Counted from the first letter of the stretch, positions 14,984-23,415 are shown. The stretch: 26,345 nt of DNA from JAZDCJ01 sp036311985 (GCF_036311985.1 NZ_JAZDCJ010000067.1), one strand, 5' to 3'. Made by a program: numbers and translations. The notes: generated by a model from the sequence alone, not told the origin.

Positions 14984-16527
14984 CCGGAAAGGATGAGGGC
15001 CGTCTGCACACGGCGGTGCTGGTCGGCCCGGAAGGTGAGCGGCGACGGAACCGCAAAGCTCGCCAGCAGGCCGCTACCCGGATAGAGACCACCGCCCGCG
15101 ACACACGGAAGGCGGAGGCGAAAGCCAGATGGGAAGCCGAGCAAGCAGAAAAGCGCGCAACGACGTACCTGCCGGCCGCCGGCGAGTCCGGTCCTGCCGC
15201 GTTGCGGACACCGGGGCGGTTGCGGCTTCCGAAGCACCAGGACACCTCCGCGACCCTCGCCGGGCAATATCCATTCCTCGCCGAAGGGGGCCTCGGCTCG
15301 GCGGGCGTATTCGTCGGCCAGGACCTCTACTCCGGTGGGTCGTTCGTCTACGACCCGTGGGTGCTCTACCAGCAAGGCCTCATCACCGCCCCCAACGTCG
15401 TTCTCGCAGGGATTGTCGGCTCCGGCAAGTCCTCCCTGGCGAAGTCCCTCTACACCCGCTCGCTCCCGTTCGGGCGGCGCGTCTACGTCCCCGGCGACCC
15501 CAAGGGCGAGCACACCGCCGTCGCCGAAGCGGTCGGCGGGAAAGCGATCGTTCTCGGCCACGGGCTATCGAACCGGCTCAACCCGCTGGACGAGGGACAC
15601 CGGCCCTCCGCCGTCTCCGACGCGGAGTGGGCGATGCAGGTTGCCTCCCGCCGCCGCGACCTCATCGGGGCGCTGGCGGAGACGGTGCTGGATCGTGTGC
15701 TGTCGCCGTTGGAGCACACCGCGATCGACCTCGCCCTGCGGGATGCGGTGCGGTCGGCGGAGGTGCCGATCCTGCCGATGGTTGTCGACCGTATCCTGGC
15801 CCCCAGCCCCGCCGATGATGAGGACCGACGTCTTGCCGAGGACGGCCGCCTGGTCGGCCACGCGCTGCGCCGCCTCGTCGCCGGTGACCTCCAGGGACTG
15901 TTCGACGGTCCCTCCACGGTGAGGTTCGATCCGTCGCTGCCGATGGTGTCGTTGGATCTGTCCCGTGTCGCGGAGAACTCCACGCTCATCTCCGTGCTGA
16001 TGACCTGCTCCAGTGCGTGGATGGAATCGGCGCTGTCGGACCCGAACGGCGGGCAACGGTGGGTGATCTACGACGAAGCGTGGCGCCTGATGGCCTACCC
16101 CAGCCTCTTGCGGCGGATGGACGCGCAATGGCGGCTCGCCCGCCATTTCGGCATCGCGAACATGCTGATCTTCCACAAGTTCTCCGACCTCGACAACGTC
16201 GGCGATCAAGGTTCCGCGATGAGGGCTCTCGCATCGAGTCTGCTGGCGAACGCGGAGACCCGGATCGTCTACCGGCAGGAAGCCGATCAGCTCGGCTCCA
16301 CCGCCACCGCCCTCGGCCTGACCGGCACCGAACAGAAGCTCCTACCCGGCCTCGGCACCGGGCAAGGACTCTGGCGGATCAAGGACCGCTCCTTCGTCGT
16401 ACAGCACCAGCTCCACCCTGCCGAGCTCGCCGCATTCGACACCACCACCCGCATGACCGCAGATTCCCGCGAGTTCACGAATCTCGACGGTTCTTCGGGA
16501 TTCTCGAACGATCGGCAGGAATCCTGA
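14980..16527 (+). CDS. VirB4-type transfer ATPase (C-terminal half)
   Basis: The protein has 515 residues. An N-terminal charged, probably coiled segment (about 20-65) precedes the ATPase core. Walker A is GIVGSGKSS at residues 144-152 (K150), and Walker B is WVIYDEAW with D365 and E366. Further VirB4-like features are YVPGDPKGEH after Walker A, RLNPLD near 200, and HFGIANMLIFHKFSDLDNVG after Walker B. Typical VirB4 proteins have about 700-900 residues with a separate N-terminal domain; that domain is absent here and is apparently supplied by the product of 12314-13771. The GTG at 14980 overlaps the upstream stop. It energises assembly of, and DNA movement through, the channel at the inner face of the membrane. 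Confidence 0.9.
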   Translation: MTGKDEGRLHTAVLVGPEGERRRNRKARQQAATRIETTARDTRKAEAKARWEAEQAEKRATTYLPAAGESGPAALRTPGRLRLPKHQDTSATLAGQYPFLAEGGLGSAGVFVGQDLYSGGSFVYDPWVLYQQGLITAPNVVLAGIVGSGKSSLAKSLYTRSLPFGRRVYVPGDPKGEHTAVAEAVGGKAIVLGHGLSNRLNPLDEGHRPSAVSDAEWAMQVASRRRDLIGALAETVLDRVLSPLEHTAIDLALRDAVRSAEVPILPMVVDRILAPSPADDEDRRLAEDGRLVGHALRRLVAGDLQGLFDGPSTVRFDPSLPMVSLDLSRVAENSTLISVLMTCSSAWMESALSDPNGGQRWVIYDEAWRLMAYPSLLRRMDAQWRLARHFGIANMLIFHKFSDLDNVGDQGSAMRALASSLLANAETRIVYRQEADQLGSTATALGLTGTEQKLLPGLGTGQGLWRIKDRSFVVQHQLHPAELAAFDTTTRMTADSREFTNLDGSSGFSNDRQES

Positions 16528-17069
16528 TGACCCGCCCCCGCTACAAGCGCACCACCGGCGAACCCGAACACCGAGACGACGCCGTGCCTGTGGTGTTGCC
16601 GCACGTCGTCATGGACATTGCCTCTGACGGAAGGATGACGGTCACCGTCGACGGGGCACCGTATGAGCCGGAGCCGTTCGCACCCGCGTGGCGGCGGGAG
16701 GACTTCGCCCGCGTCCTCGATCAACTCACCGACCAGCGCCGGTCGCCAGTGCGGGTCGAGGTGCGTGAGGCGGACGGGACCGTGTTCACCGACATCATCA
16801 CCCCCAGCACACGCCGCCGCCCCCAACCAGCCCTTGCCCAGGAATCGCCCGCACGACAAGCGATGCCGGAGCTGGTCACGTTGCACGGGGAGGGGTTCGT
16901 GCCTGGCGAGGATGTCGCCGTCGCCATCGTCATTGTCCACGGTGACGCAGCCCCAGACGGGACCATGCGTGCCCTGCTCACCGCCGAACAAGCAGCATCG
17001 AGTCCGACCCGTGAGGTCATCTTGCTCGGCCGCGTCTCCGGCACCCTCACCATCGGGCACCCCGAATGA
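16527..17069 (+). CDS. Hypothetical transfer-operon protein
   Basis: The protein has 180 residues and I do not recognise it. Residues about 25-100 form a short alpha/beta unit (VVMDIASDGRMTVTVDGAPY, FARVLDQLTDQRRSPVRVEV), followed by a Pro/Arg linker and a second beta-rich unit at about 115-178 (FVPGEDVAVAIVIVHGDAA, VILLGRVSGTLTIG). It lacks membrane helices. It overlaps the VirB4 stop by one base (TGATG) and the coupling-protein start by four (ATGA), so it is translated with both. A partner or adaptor of the VirB4/VirD4 ATPases is a reasonable but untested guess. Confidence 0.75.
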   Translation: MTRPRYKRTTGEPEHRDDAVPVVLPHVVMDIASDGRMTVTVDGAPYEPEPFAPAWRREDFARVLDQLTDQRRSPVRVEVREADGTVFTDIITPSTRRRPQPALAQESPARQAMPELVTLHGEGFVPGEDVAVAIVIVHGDAAPDGTMRALLTAEQAASSPTREVILLGRVSGTLTIGHPE

Positions 17070-18862
17070 GCACTCCGCGCCCGGCCGGGTCGCTCGGAGA
17101 CGAGCTCAGCAACCTCGGCATTGCCCTCCTCATCGGCGCCGCGCTCCTGGCCGGCATCCTCCGCGGCGCCGGGTCGGTCGCCGCCTGGATCACCGGCACA
17201 TCCCCACCCGCCGGCGGTGTCGAAGCCGGCCTGGGCGTGCTGCTGAACCCTGGCGACCCGGCGGGCGCTCTCGATGCGCCAGGGCTGAACGTCGTCGCGT
17301 ACTGGACAACCGCCGCCGTCCTCATCCTGGGAGCCGGGGCGGTGGGTTGGTGGGTGTGGCGGCTGCTGCGCGACCACGGCCGCCAGGTCAAGGCCGACCC
17401 GTACCGGATCGCCGGGATCGCCACCCGCAGCGAAGTCGCCAAAGCCGCCTCCGAGACCGCGCTGCTGCGGCGGGGCGGGCACCTGCGGCCCTCGCTCGAC
17501 AAGCCCTGCGCGGAGGACATCGGTTACCGGATCGGCGCCTCACGCGGCAAAAGCGTCTGGGCCTCGGTCGAGGACTCCATCCTCCTCATCGGGCCGCCGC
17601 GCTCTGGGAAGGGCGCCCACATCGTCATCAACGCCATCCTCGACGCGCCCGGCGCGGTCGTCACCACCAGCACCCGGCCGGACAACCTCACCGCGACCCT
17701 CCGTGCCCGTGAACGCATCGGCCCGGTTGCGGTGTTCGACCCGCAGCACCTCGCCGAGGGTGTCCCGGCGGGGCTGCGCTGGTCGCCGATCCGGGGGTGC
17801 GAGGACCCGCTGACCGCGATGATCCGTGCCACCGGCCTTGCCGCCGGCACCGGCCTGTCCGCCGGCGGTGTCGAAGGCGGCGGGTTCTGGGAAGGCAAAA
17901 CCCGCACCGCGCTCCAATCGCTCCTGCACGCCGCCGCGCTCGATCACCGACCGCCCGGCGAGCTGTTCCGCTGGACCCTCGACCCGTCCGCTGCCGCGGA
18001 TGCGGTGGCGATCCTAACCGCCAACCAGAACGCGGCTGTCGGGTGGTCGGAGTCGTTACAGGCGATGATCGACTCCGACCCCCGCACCCGCGACTCCATC
18101 TGGCAAGGCGTCTCCCTCGCTCTCGCCGCCCTCGCCGACCCTCGCGTACTCGATGCCGTCTCGCCGCGAGCCGGTGAGAACTTCGACCCCGAAGCATTCC
18201 TCCGAGCCAAAGGAACCCTCTACCTGCTGGCGACCGGGGCCGGGGCGAACAACTCCGCAGCATTGGTCGCGGCGTTCGTGGAAGACCTCGTGGAAGCCGC
18301 CCGCCGCATCGCCGCCCACAGCCCCGGTGCACGCCTCGACCCGCCGCTGCTACTTGCGCTCGATGAGGTCGGCAATCTCGCACCCCTGCCGTCCTTGCCG
18401 ACGCTGATGGCTGAGGGAGGCGGCACCGGGATCACGACGATGCCGGTGCTCCAGTCGCTCGCCCAAGCGCGGGAGAAGTGGTCGGAGAACGCGGCCGGCG
18501 CGATCTGGGACGCCAGCATCGTCAAGATCATCCTCGGCGGGGCCTCCAACTCGAAAGACCTCCACGACCTGACCACGCTCACCGGCGAACGGGACGAGGT
18601 GATCGACTCCACCACGGTCGGCGATCACGGGTCCCGCTCCGCGCAACGCTCGATCCGGCGGGTGCCGGTCATGCCGCCCGACGCGATCCGCACCCTGCCG
18701 TTCGGGACCGCGCTCGTGCTGCTGCGCTCCGCGCCGCCCATCGTCACCCGGATGCGGACATGGACCGACCGGCCCGACGCCACCCGGCTCCGCGCCGACC
18801 GCACCGGGATCGAGGAACGGCTGCGGCGGCGACCGCAGGAGAGCCCTGACGCACCTGACTGA
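17066..18862 (+). CDS. VirD4/TraG-type conjugative coupling protein
   Basis: The protein has 598 residues. Two transmembrane helices at about 16-38 and 72-100 flank an outside loop, as in VirD4 proteins. Walker A is GPPRSGKGAH (residues 176-185, K182), and Walker B is LLLALDEVGN with D433 and E434. The TraG/VirD4 signature continues with TSTRPDNL after Walker A, and LPTLMAEGGGTGITTMPVLQ and LGGASNSKDL after Walker B. Such proteins bring the relaxase-DNA complex to the type IV channel and are hexameric ATPases. The ATG at 17066 overlaps the previous stop. It is the last of the large channel genes, and no relaxase follows it in this window. Confidence 0.92.
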   Translation: MSTPRPAGSLGDELSNLGIALLIGAALLAGILRGAGSVAAWITGTSPPAGGVEAGLGVLLNPGDPAGALDAPGLNVVAYWTTAAVLILGAGAVGWWVWRLLRDHGRQVKADPYRIAGIATRSEVAKAASETALLRRGGHLRPSLDKPCAEDIGYRIGASRGKSVWASVEDSILLIGPPRSGKGAHIVINAILDAPGAVVTTSTRPDNLTATLRARERIGPVAVFDPQHLAEGVPAGLRWSPIRGCEDPLTAMIRATGLAAGTGLSAGGVEGGGFWEGKTRTALQSLLHAAALDHRPPGELFRWTLDPSAAADAVAILTANQNAAVGWSESLQAMIDSDPRTRDSIWQGVSLALAALADPRVLDAVSPRAGENFDPEAFLRAKGTLYLLATGAGANNSAALVAAFVEDLVEAARRIAAHSPGARLDPPLLLALDEVGNLAPLPSLPTLMAEGGGTGITTMPVLQSLAQAREKWSENAAGAIWDASIVKIILGGASNSKDLHDLTTLTGERDEVIDSTTVGDHGSRSAQRSIRRVPVMPPDAIRTLPFGTALVLLRSAPPIVTRMRTWTDRPDATRLRADRTGIEERLRRRPQESPDAPD

Positions 18863-18867
18863 CAAGA

Positions 18868-18889
18868 GCGGCCCCGCCCTGGGGGCCGC
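18868..18889 (+). terminator. GC-rich hairpin between coupling protein and SSB-like gene
   Basis: A perfect eight-base stem, GCGGCCCC (18868-18875) and GGGGCCGC (18882-18889), closes a six-base loop directly after the coupling-protein stop. No T-run follows, so it may be an attenuator or an RNA-stabilising stem rather than a full terminator. The Shine-Dalgarno AGGAAGGG of the next gene follows within 10 bases. Confidence 0.45.
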
Positions 18890-18913
18890 CGATGCCAGGA
18901 AGGGACCATCGTC

Positions 18914-19387
18914 ATGACGATTCACACGCAGGAGTCGTTCACGGGATTCATCGCCTCGGACCCCCAGCTCAGCCACACCGGCAAAGGCGAGGCAAGGTTC
19001 TACGCCCGTGTCGGGCAGGAGCACTACCGCAAAGAGCCCGACGGCTCTTTCACGGAGCTGGAGACCACGTTCCACGACCTCGTGGCGTATCGGGCGACCG
19101 CCGAGCGGGCGCACGAGCGGTTCGCCAAGGGCGACAGCTTCGTCGCCGAGGGCTACACGCACCCGTTCGAGTACGAGCGCGACGGACAGACCGTGCAGGG
19201 CGAGGAGTTCGTCGCCAAGAAGATCGGCCACGACCTCGCCCGCACCAACTACGACGTCGACCGCGGCCCGCGCAGCGCTCTTGCCGCCGAGCGAGAAGCG
19301 CCGGCGCCCGCCGCAGACAGGGAGCCCGTGCGCAGCGAGGGGCCGCGTCGCCCCTCTCCGTCCGCCGCATCGGCGGTCGGGCTGTGA
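18914..19387 (+). CDS. SSB-like single-stranded DNA-binding protein
   Basis: The protein has 157 residues. Residues about 6-110 fit the OB-fold of SSB proteins: TGFIASDPQLSHTGKGEARF, then FHDLVAYRATAERAHERFAKGD, which matches the W-x-V-v-x-f-g-k-x-A-E-x-x-x-x-l-x-K-G-d region. The tail is Ala/Pro-rich and lacks the acidic DDDIPF-like tip of housekeeping SSB, so it probably does not recruit the host replisome in the same way. It would coat transferred single strands during entry and second-strand synthesis by the prim-pol. AGGAAGGG precedes the ATG. Its stop overlaps an in-frame GTG of the following gene. Confidence 0.8.
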   Translation: MTIHTQESFTGFIASDPQLSHTGKGEARFYARVGQEHYRKEPDGSFTELETTFHDLVAYRATAERAHERFAKGDSFVAEGYTHPFEYERDGQTVQGEEFVAKKIGHDLARTNYDVDRGPRSALAAEREAPAPAADREPVRSEGPRRPSPSAASAVGL

Positions 19388-19401
19388 CTGAGGAGACGCT
19401 G

Positions 19402-20022
19402 ATGGCCGAGGTCGATGACATCCCTGAGCCCGACGAGCCCGAACCCGCTCCGCTGCACGACGACACCGACACGGAGGCGTCGGAGGGGGACGCCGAACTG
19501 CTCGCAGAGCCGCCGCATCCGGTCAACTGGAACCTCCTCACCGCCGAGGAGGCCGCCGGCGAGTGGGTCGAGCTCGACAAGTGGGTGACCTGGCTGCGCC
19601 ACACCTACGGGCTCCCCGCCAGCGTGGTCCCGCCGTTCTGGCACCGCCACCCCGAGCTGGTCTGGGAGCTCAGCGCCCTGCACCTCCACTGGCTGTGCGC
19701 CTACGACCCGGAGGAGAACGGGTCAGCACCCAACGGCTGGCACCGGGACTTCGCCGACGCCCGCCAGCGCCTTCGCGACTGGGTGGCCGCCTGCGGCACC
19801 CGCTTGGACCGCGACCGCGCCACCCGGCAGACCGCCTGGCCCGGCGAGACCCCCACGGAGGCGATCGAGGACATCGTAATCCCTGACCGGACGGCGGACT
19901 TCCGGGAGTTCGTCAAGGCCGACGTCGCCCACCGCCAGGCCGCCGAGGACGCCTTCTACGCCAGCCTCGGCGCCGACCCGGAAACCGGCGAGGTGTCCGA
20001 CGATGACGAGCCTGCCCAGTGA
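19402..20022 (+). CDS. DUF4913 domain protein
   Basis: The protein has 206 residues. After an acidic N-terminus (about 1-45) comes a tryptophan-rich domain at about 50-150, with EWVELDKWVTWLRHTYGL, FWHRHPELVWELSALHLHWL and GWHRDFADARQRLRDWV, the pattern of DUF4913, which is common in actinobacterial mobile elements. The function is unknown. The ATG at 19402 is chosen because GAGGAG lies six bases before it; a GTG at 19384, overlapping the SSB stop, is an alternative. It has no membrane segment. Its 3' end overlaps the excisionase-like gene by 20 bases. Confidence 0.78.
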   Translation: MAEVDDIPEPDEPEPAPLHDDTDTEASEGDAELLAEPPHPVNWNLLTAEEAAGEWVELDKWVTWLRHTYGLPASVVPPFWHRHPELVWELSALHLHWLCAYDPEENGSAPNGWHRDFADARQRLRDWVAACGTRLDRDRATRQTAWPGETPTEAIEDIVIPDRTADFREFVKADVAHRQAAEDAFYASLGADPETGEVSDDDEPAQ

Positions 20023-20218
20023 CCGCGGCATCGGCACGGTCGAGCCGCTGTGGTGCCCCAAGGAGGCATCGGAGTTCCTGACCGTCTCCCAAGCCACACT
20101 GTCCCGGTGGCGTCGGGAAAAGGTCGGCCCGCCGTTCGTGCAGGTCGGCGGCGTCTACCGCTACAACCCCGTCACGGTGCGCATTTGGGTGCGCGAACAG
20201 GAGGCGGCACGTGGCTGA
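20003..20218 (+). CDS. Excisionase-like MerR-type helix-turn-helix protein
   Basis: The protein has 71 residues. Residues about 16-60 form a winged helix-turn-helix of the excisionase/MerR kind: CPKEASEFLTVSQATLSRWR, then PPFVQVGGVYRYNPVTVRIW. Excisionases bend attachment-site DNA so that the integrase reverses integration. Its size, position just before the integrase and eight-base overlap with the integrase start (20211) support that role. The expression of both is therefore linked. Some proteins of this type act as transcription regulators instead. Confidence 0.85.
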   Translation: MTSLPSDRGIGTVEPLWCPKEASEFLTVSQATLSRWRREKVGPPFVQVGGVYRYNPVTVRIWVREQEAARG

Positions 20219-21401
20219 TCCCCGCAATCGCCGTATGCCTCCGGTCGGCGTGAAGCTCACCACCGACGTCGAACGCCGCGTCGACGGGTTCCGTGCCCGT
20301 GTCCGATGGACCGATCCGGCAACCCATAAACGCGTCGGCCGAGTCAGCCACGTGCGCACCGCCGAGGAGGTCGAGGAGTTCTTCGAGCAGATGCGCGCCA
20401 CGACCGAGACCGGCAACGACACCACCGTGACCCTGGCCGACTACGCCGCCTCGATTGGGGACCGTTGGCAACGAGGCCTGGACCCGACCTCCACCGCCGA
20501 GCTCTATGACACCGGGCTCCGGCTCCGTGTCTTGCCCGCGCTCGGCCACATCCGCGTCGCGAAGATCACTGCCGGGATGATCGACCGCACCATCGACGCC
20601 TGGGAAGCCGAGCACTCCGCCTCCACGATCAAGAACTCCATCGCCCCACTCGTCCGCGTCCTGGACGAAGCCGTCCGCGACGACGTCATCTCCATCAACC
20701 CCGCCAAGCACCGCGCCCGCCGGAACCTCGGCAAGCACGTCACCCACACCACCGGAGCACTCCGCCAGTACGCCCTCCCAGACCTTCCGACATTGCAGAA
20801 GCTCGCCACCGCGTGCGGGAAGGTCCACCAGTCCTACTCCGATCACGTCATGCTCGCCGCCCTCCTCGCCGCCCGCGGCTCCGAAGTCGCAGGACTGCAG
20901 GCCGGGGACGTGGACTGGGACAACCGCATCGTGTGGATCAGACGCCAGCACTACCCCGGCAAAGGCGGCCTCGTCATCAAACAGACCAAAGGCCGCAGAG
21001 ACCGCCCCGTCCCGATGCTCGACGCGCTCGAACCCATCCTCGAACGCCTCACCGACGGCAAGGAGCCCGACACTCCGCTCCTGCGCGGGCCGCGCGGCGG
21101 CGTCCTCACCACCGCCACCGTCCGCGACGCCACCCACTGGGACGACCTCGTGAAGGAGCTCGGCTTCAACAACCTCACCCGCCACGGGCTCCGCCACACC
21201 GGAGCGACCTGGATGGCCGACGCCGGCATCGCGCTGCACGTGCTCCAGGAGATCCTCGGACACCAATCGATCGAGACCACCAAGGGCTACCTGCATCCCG
21301 ACCACCGGCACCTCGCCGAAGCCGCCAGACAGGCCAACCAGTTCCTCTCCGCAGCCCCCACCAGAAGGGACACCACTCGCCGCGCCGGACCCCGCCTGTG
21401 A
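20211..21401 (+). CDS. int: Tyrosine site-specific integrase
   Basis: The protein has 396 residues, normal for ICE integrases. Residues about 20-70 fit an arm-binding-type N-terminus, about 75-170 the core-binding SAM-like domain, and 185-380 the catalytic domain. All catalytic residues are visible: R222 in LAARGSEV, K260 in QTKGRR, H325 and R328 in HGLRH, H351 in LGHQS and the nucleophile Y360 in TTKGYLHPD. It recombines the element with the tRNA-Pro site 235 bases downstream. The GTG at 20211 overlaps the excisionase-like gene, the usual arrangement. The downstream noncoding stretch carries repeats that may be its arm sites. Confidence 0.94.
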   Translation: MADPRNRRMPPVGVKLTTDVERRVDGFRARVRWTDPATHKRVGRVSHVRTAEEVEEFFEQMRATTETGNDTTVTLADYAASIGDRWQRGLDPTSTAELYDTGLRLRVLPALGHIRVAKITAGMIDRTIDAWEAEHSASTIKNSIAPLVRVLDEAVRDDVISINPAKHRARRNLGKHVTHTTGALRQYALPDLPTLQKLATACGKVHQSYSDHVMLAALLAARGSEVAGLQAGDVDWDNRIVWIRRQHYPGKGGLVIKQTKGRRDRPVPMLDALEPILERLTDGKEPDTPLLRGPRGGVLTTATVRDATHWDDLVKELGFNNLTRHGLRHTGATWMADAGIALHVLQEILGHQSIETTKGYLHPDHRHLAEAARQANQFLSAAPTRRDTTRRAGPRL

Positions 21402-21418
21402 CCATTGCTGGACCCACG

Positions 21419-21445
21419 CTCCGACCCCTTCAGAAGGGGCCGGAG
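21419..21445 (+). terminator. Hairpin after the integrase gene
   Basis: A strong stem starts 18 bases after the integrase stop: CTCCG (21419-21423) with CGGAG (21441-21445), and CCCCTT (21425-21430) with AAGGGG (21434-21439), a three-base loop and one internal mismatch. It has no T-run, so it is a GC-type terminator or an RNA-stabilising stem. Confidence 0.55.
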
Positions 21446-21464
21446 CATCGCCCTGCGCGGATTC

Positions 21465-21571
21465 TGGTCCACTCGATGGGCACCTTTTGGTGCACTCCAC
21501 GGGCATCGAGGTCGAACGGGATTGGTCCACTTCAGCAGCGGGCGGCTCGAGTGGATCGAGCAAGTGGACCA
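21465..21571. repeat. Candidate integrase arm-binding repeats
   Basis: The 9-mer TGGTCCACT occurs exactly at 21465-21473 and 21523-21531, with one mismatch (TGGTGCACT) at 21488-21496, and exactly inverted (AGTGGACCA) at 21563-21571. A weaker inverted copy begins at 21550 (AGTGGATC). Short repeats on both strands between an integrase gene and its attachment core are typical of arm-type integrase sites; binding itself is inferred. Confidence 0.55.
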
Positions 21572-21598
21572 GCCGGTGACCACCCCCGGAAACGACGA

Positions 21599-21634
21599 AG
21601 CCCTGGTGAAAGTTGCCTCTCACCAGGGCTTTTT
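21599..21634 (+). terminator. Rho-independent terminator next to the attachment site
   Basis: A perfect 11-base stem, AGCCCTGGTGA (21599-21609) and TCACCAGGGCT (21620-21630), with a 10-base loop is followed by TTTTT. It ends transcription from the integrase side just before the tRNA gene, and insulates the two convergent units. Confidence 0.85.
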
Positions 21635-21635
21635 G

Positions 21636-21709
<74 letters not shown>

Positions 21710-21746
21710 TTGTTTAGTTTTCGGACAGTCCCGCCGCTCTAACTCA

Positions 21747-21790
21747 CCTGACCCCCAGTCAGGCGCGCTACCAAGCTGCGCCATAGCCCG
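21747..21790 (-). pseudogene. tRNA-Pro(GGG) 5' half, truncated
   Basis: The reverse strand from 21790 reads CGGGCTA-TG-GCGC, D-loop AGCTTGGTA, GCGC, then an intact anticodon arm CCTGA-CTGGGGG-TCAGG. It matches the complete tRNA at 21636 over 44 bases except for two acceptor changes, one linker base and a compensated T:A to C:G pair in the anticodon stem, so it comes from a different, once functional gene. The next 37 bases (21710-21746) contain no T-arm and no TAGCCCG to close the acceptor stem. Confidence 0.75.
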
Positions 21791-21794
21791 ATGG

Positions 21795-21845
21795 TTTTCG
21801 CAGCCGTTCTCCCCGGGGTTTCCCCCGCGGTTCCGTCTGCGAAAA
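21795..21845 (-). terminator. Large stem-loop between der and the tRNA-Pro locus
   Basis: A nine-base perfect inverted repeat, TTTTCGCAG (21795-21803) and CTGCGAAAA (21837-21845), encloses a GGGG-TTT-CCCC hairpin (21815-21825). It lies 31 bases after the der stop and just before the truncated tRNA. On the der strand it ends in AAAA rather than T, so it may act as a terminator, a processing signal or both. Confidence 0.45.
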
Positions 21846-21876
21846 GCTCCTCAGCTACTCTACCCCATCCGCGGGA

Positions 21877-23415
21877 CTACTTTTGACGCCCCCGCCGTTC
21901 GCGCACGCGCATGCTGACCTCGATGGGCGTTCCCTCGAACCCGAACGTCTCGCGCAGGCGGCGCGTGATGAAGCGGCGGTAGCCGGGATCGAGGAATCCG
22001 GTGGTGAACAGCACGAACCGCGGCGGCCGGGCCGAGGCCTGCGTGCCGAAGAGGATGCGCGGCTGCTTGCCGCCCCGGACCGGGTGCGGGTGAGCGGCCA
22101 CGAGCTCGCCGAGGAAGGCGTTGAGCTTGCCAGTCGGGATCCGCTTGTCCCACGACTCGAGCGCGCGGTCCAGCGCCGGGACGAGCTTGTCCTTGTGCCA
22201 TCCGGTCCGGGCAGAGAGGTTCACGCGGGGCGCCCAGTCGACGTGGGCGAGGTCCTGCTCGATCTCGCGCTCCAGGTAGCGGCGGCGCTCGTCGTCGAGC
22301 AGGTCCCACTTGTTGAACGCGAGGACCAGGGACCGGCCCGAGTCGATCGTCATCTGCAGGATGCGCACGTCCTGTTCGCTGAGCACCTCGTCGACGGCCA
22401 GCAGGACGACGGCCACCTCGGCCTTGTCCAGGGCGCTCTGCGTCCGCAGCGACGCGTAGTAGTCGGAACCGTGGGCCATGTGCTGCCGTCGGCGGATCCC
22501 GGCCGTGTCGACGAAGCGCCACGTCCGGCCGCCGAGCTCGACGAGCTCGTCGACCGGGTCGCGCGTCGTCCCGGCGAGGTTGTCGACGACGACGCGCTCG
22601 GAGCCGGCGAGCTTGTTCAGCAGCGAGGACTTGCCGACGTTCGGCCGGCCGATCAGTGCCACGCGCCGCGGTCCGCCGCGCGGGACGAGACCGCCGTGGG
22701 CGGAGAATTCGGGAAGCTTGTCCACGATGTCGTCCAGCAGGTCCGCGGTGCCGCGCCCGTGGAGGGCGGAGACGGGGTAGGGCTGGCCGAACCCCAGGCC
22801 CCACAGCGTGGCCGACTCGGCCTCCTGCGAGGCGTCGTCGACCTTGTTGGCCACGAGGAAGACGGGCTTCTTCAGCCGGCGCAGCATGCGCACGACGCCC
22901 TCGTCGGTCGCCGTGGCGCCGACGGCGGAGTCCACCACGAACACGACCGCGTCGGCGAGCTCGGCGGCCACCTCCGCCTGCTCGGCCACGCGCGCGTGGA
23001 TCCCCTTCGCGTCGTGCTCCCAGCCCCCGGTGTCGACGAGGGTGAAGTCGCGTCCGCCCCACTCGGCCGGGTAGGCCACGCGGTCGCGGGTGACTCCCGG
23101 CACGTCCTCGACGACGGCCTCCCGGCGTCCGATGATGCGGTTCACGAGCGTGGACTTGCCCACGTTCGGGCGGCCGATGATGGCCACGACGGGGGCGACG
23201 CGGTCGTCGTCCTCGTCCTCGTCGTCATCCTCGAGGCGGGCGAGCAGTGCCGCGTCCTCGTCGTCGAGCTCGTAGTCGTCCAGGCCCGCGCGGAGGGAGG
23301 CGGCCCGGAGCTCTGCCTCCTCGTCGCTCAGTTCCCCGAGCCGTTCCGCGATGTGGTCCTCGCCCGTGGGCACGTACTCATCGCCGTCGGAGGGAAGGGC
23401 GGCGTTCTCGGTCAT
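21877..23415 (-). CDS. der: GTPase Der (EngA), ribosome assembly
   Basis: The protein has 512 residues. Two GTPase domains stand in tandem, the Der hallmark: the first G1 motif GRPNVGKST begins at residue 81, with DTGGW and NKVDD following, and the second (GRPNVGKSS) is near 260, with DTAGI and NKWDL. The C-terminal KH-like domain (about 420-512) includes GRP-type RNA-binding features (ARPPRFVLFTTGFLDPGYRR). Der acts in 50S subunit maturation. An acidic extension of about 75 residues (LEDDDEDEDDD) precedes domain one, as in many Actinobacteria. The ATG at 23415 has AAAGGAA upstream; in-frame codons before it have no such support. The gene ends the rluB-tyrA-cmk-der series and precedes the tRNA-Pro locus. 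Confidence 0.95.
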   Translation of the reverse strand: MTENAALPSDGDEYVPTGEDHIAERLGELSDEEAELRAASLRAGLDDYELDDEDAALLARLEDDDEDEDDDRVAPVVAIIGRPNVGKSTLVNRIIGRREAVVEDVPGVTRDRVAYPAEWGGRDFTLVDTGGWEHDAKGIHARVAEQAEVAAELADAVVFVVDSAVGATATDEGVVRMLRRLKKPVFLVANKVDDASQEAESATLWGLGFGQPYPVSALHGRGTADLLDDIVDKLPEFSAHGGLVPRGGPRRVALIGRPNVGKSSLLNKLAGSERVVVDNLAGTTRDPVDELVELGGRTWRFVDTAGIRRRQHMAHGSDYYASLRTQSALDKAEVAVVLLAVDEVLSEQDVRILQMTIDSGRSLVLAFNKWDLLDDERRRYLEREIEQDLAHVDWAPRVNLSARTGWHKDKLVPALDRALESWDKRIPTGKLNAFLGELVAAHPHPVRGGKQPRILFGTQASARPPRFVLFTTGFLDPGYRRFITRRLRETFGFEGTPIEVSMRVRERRGRQK

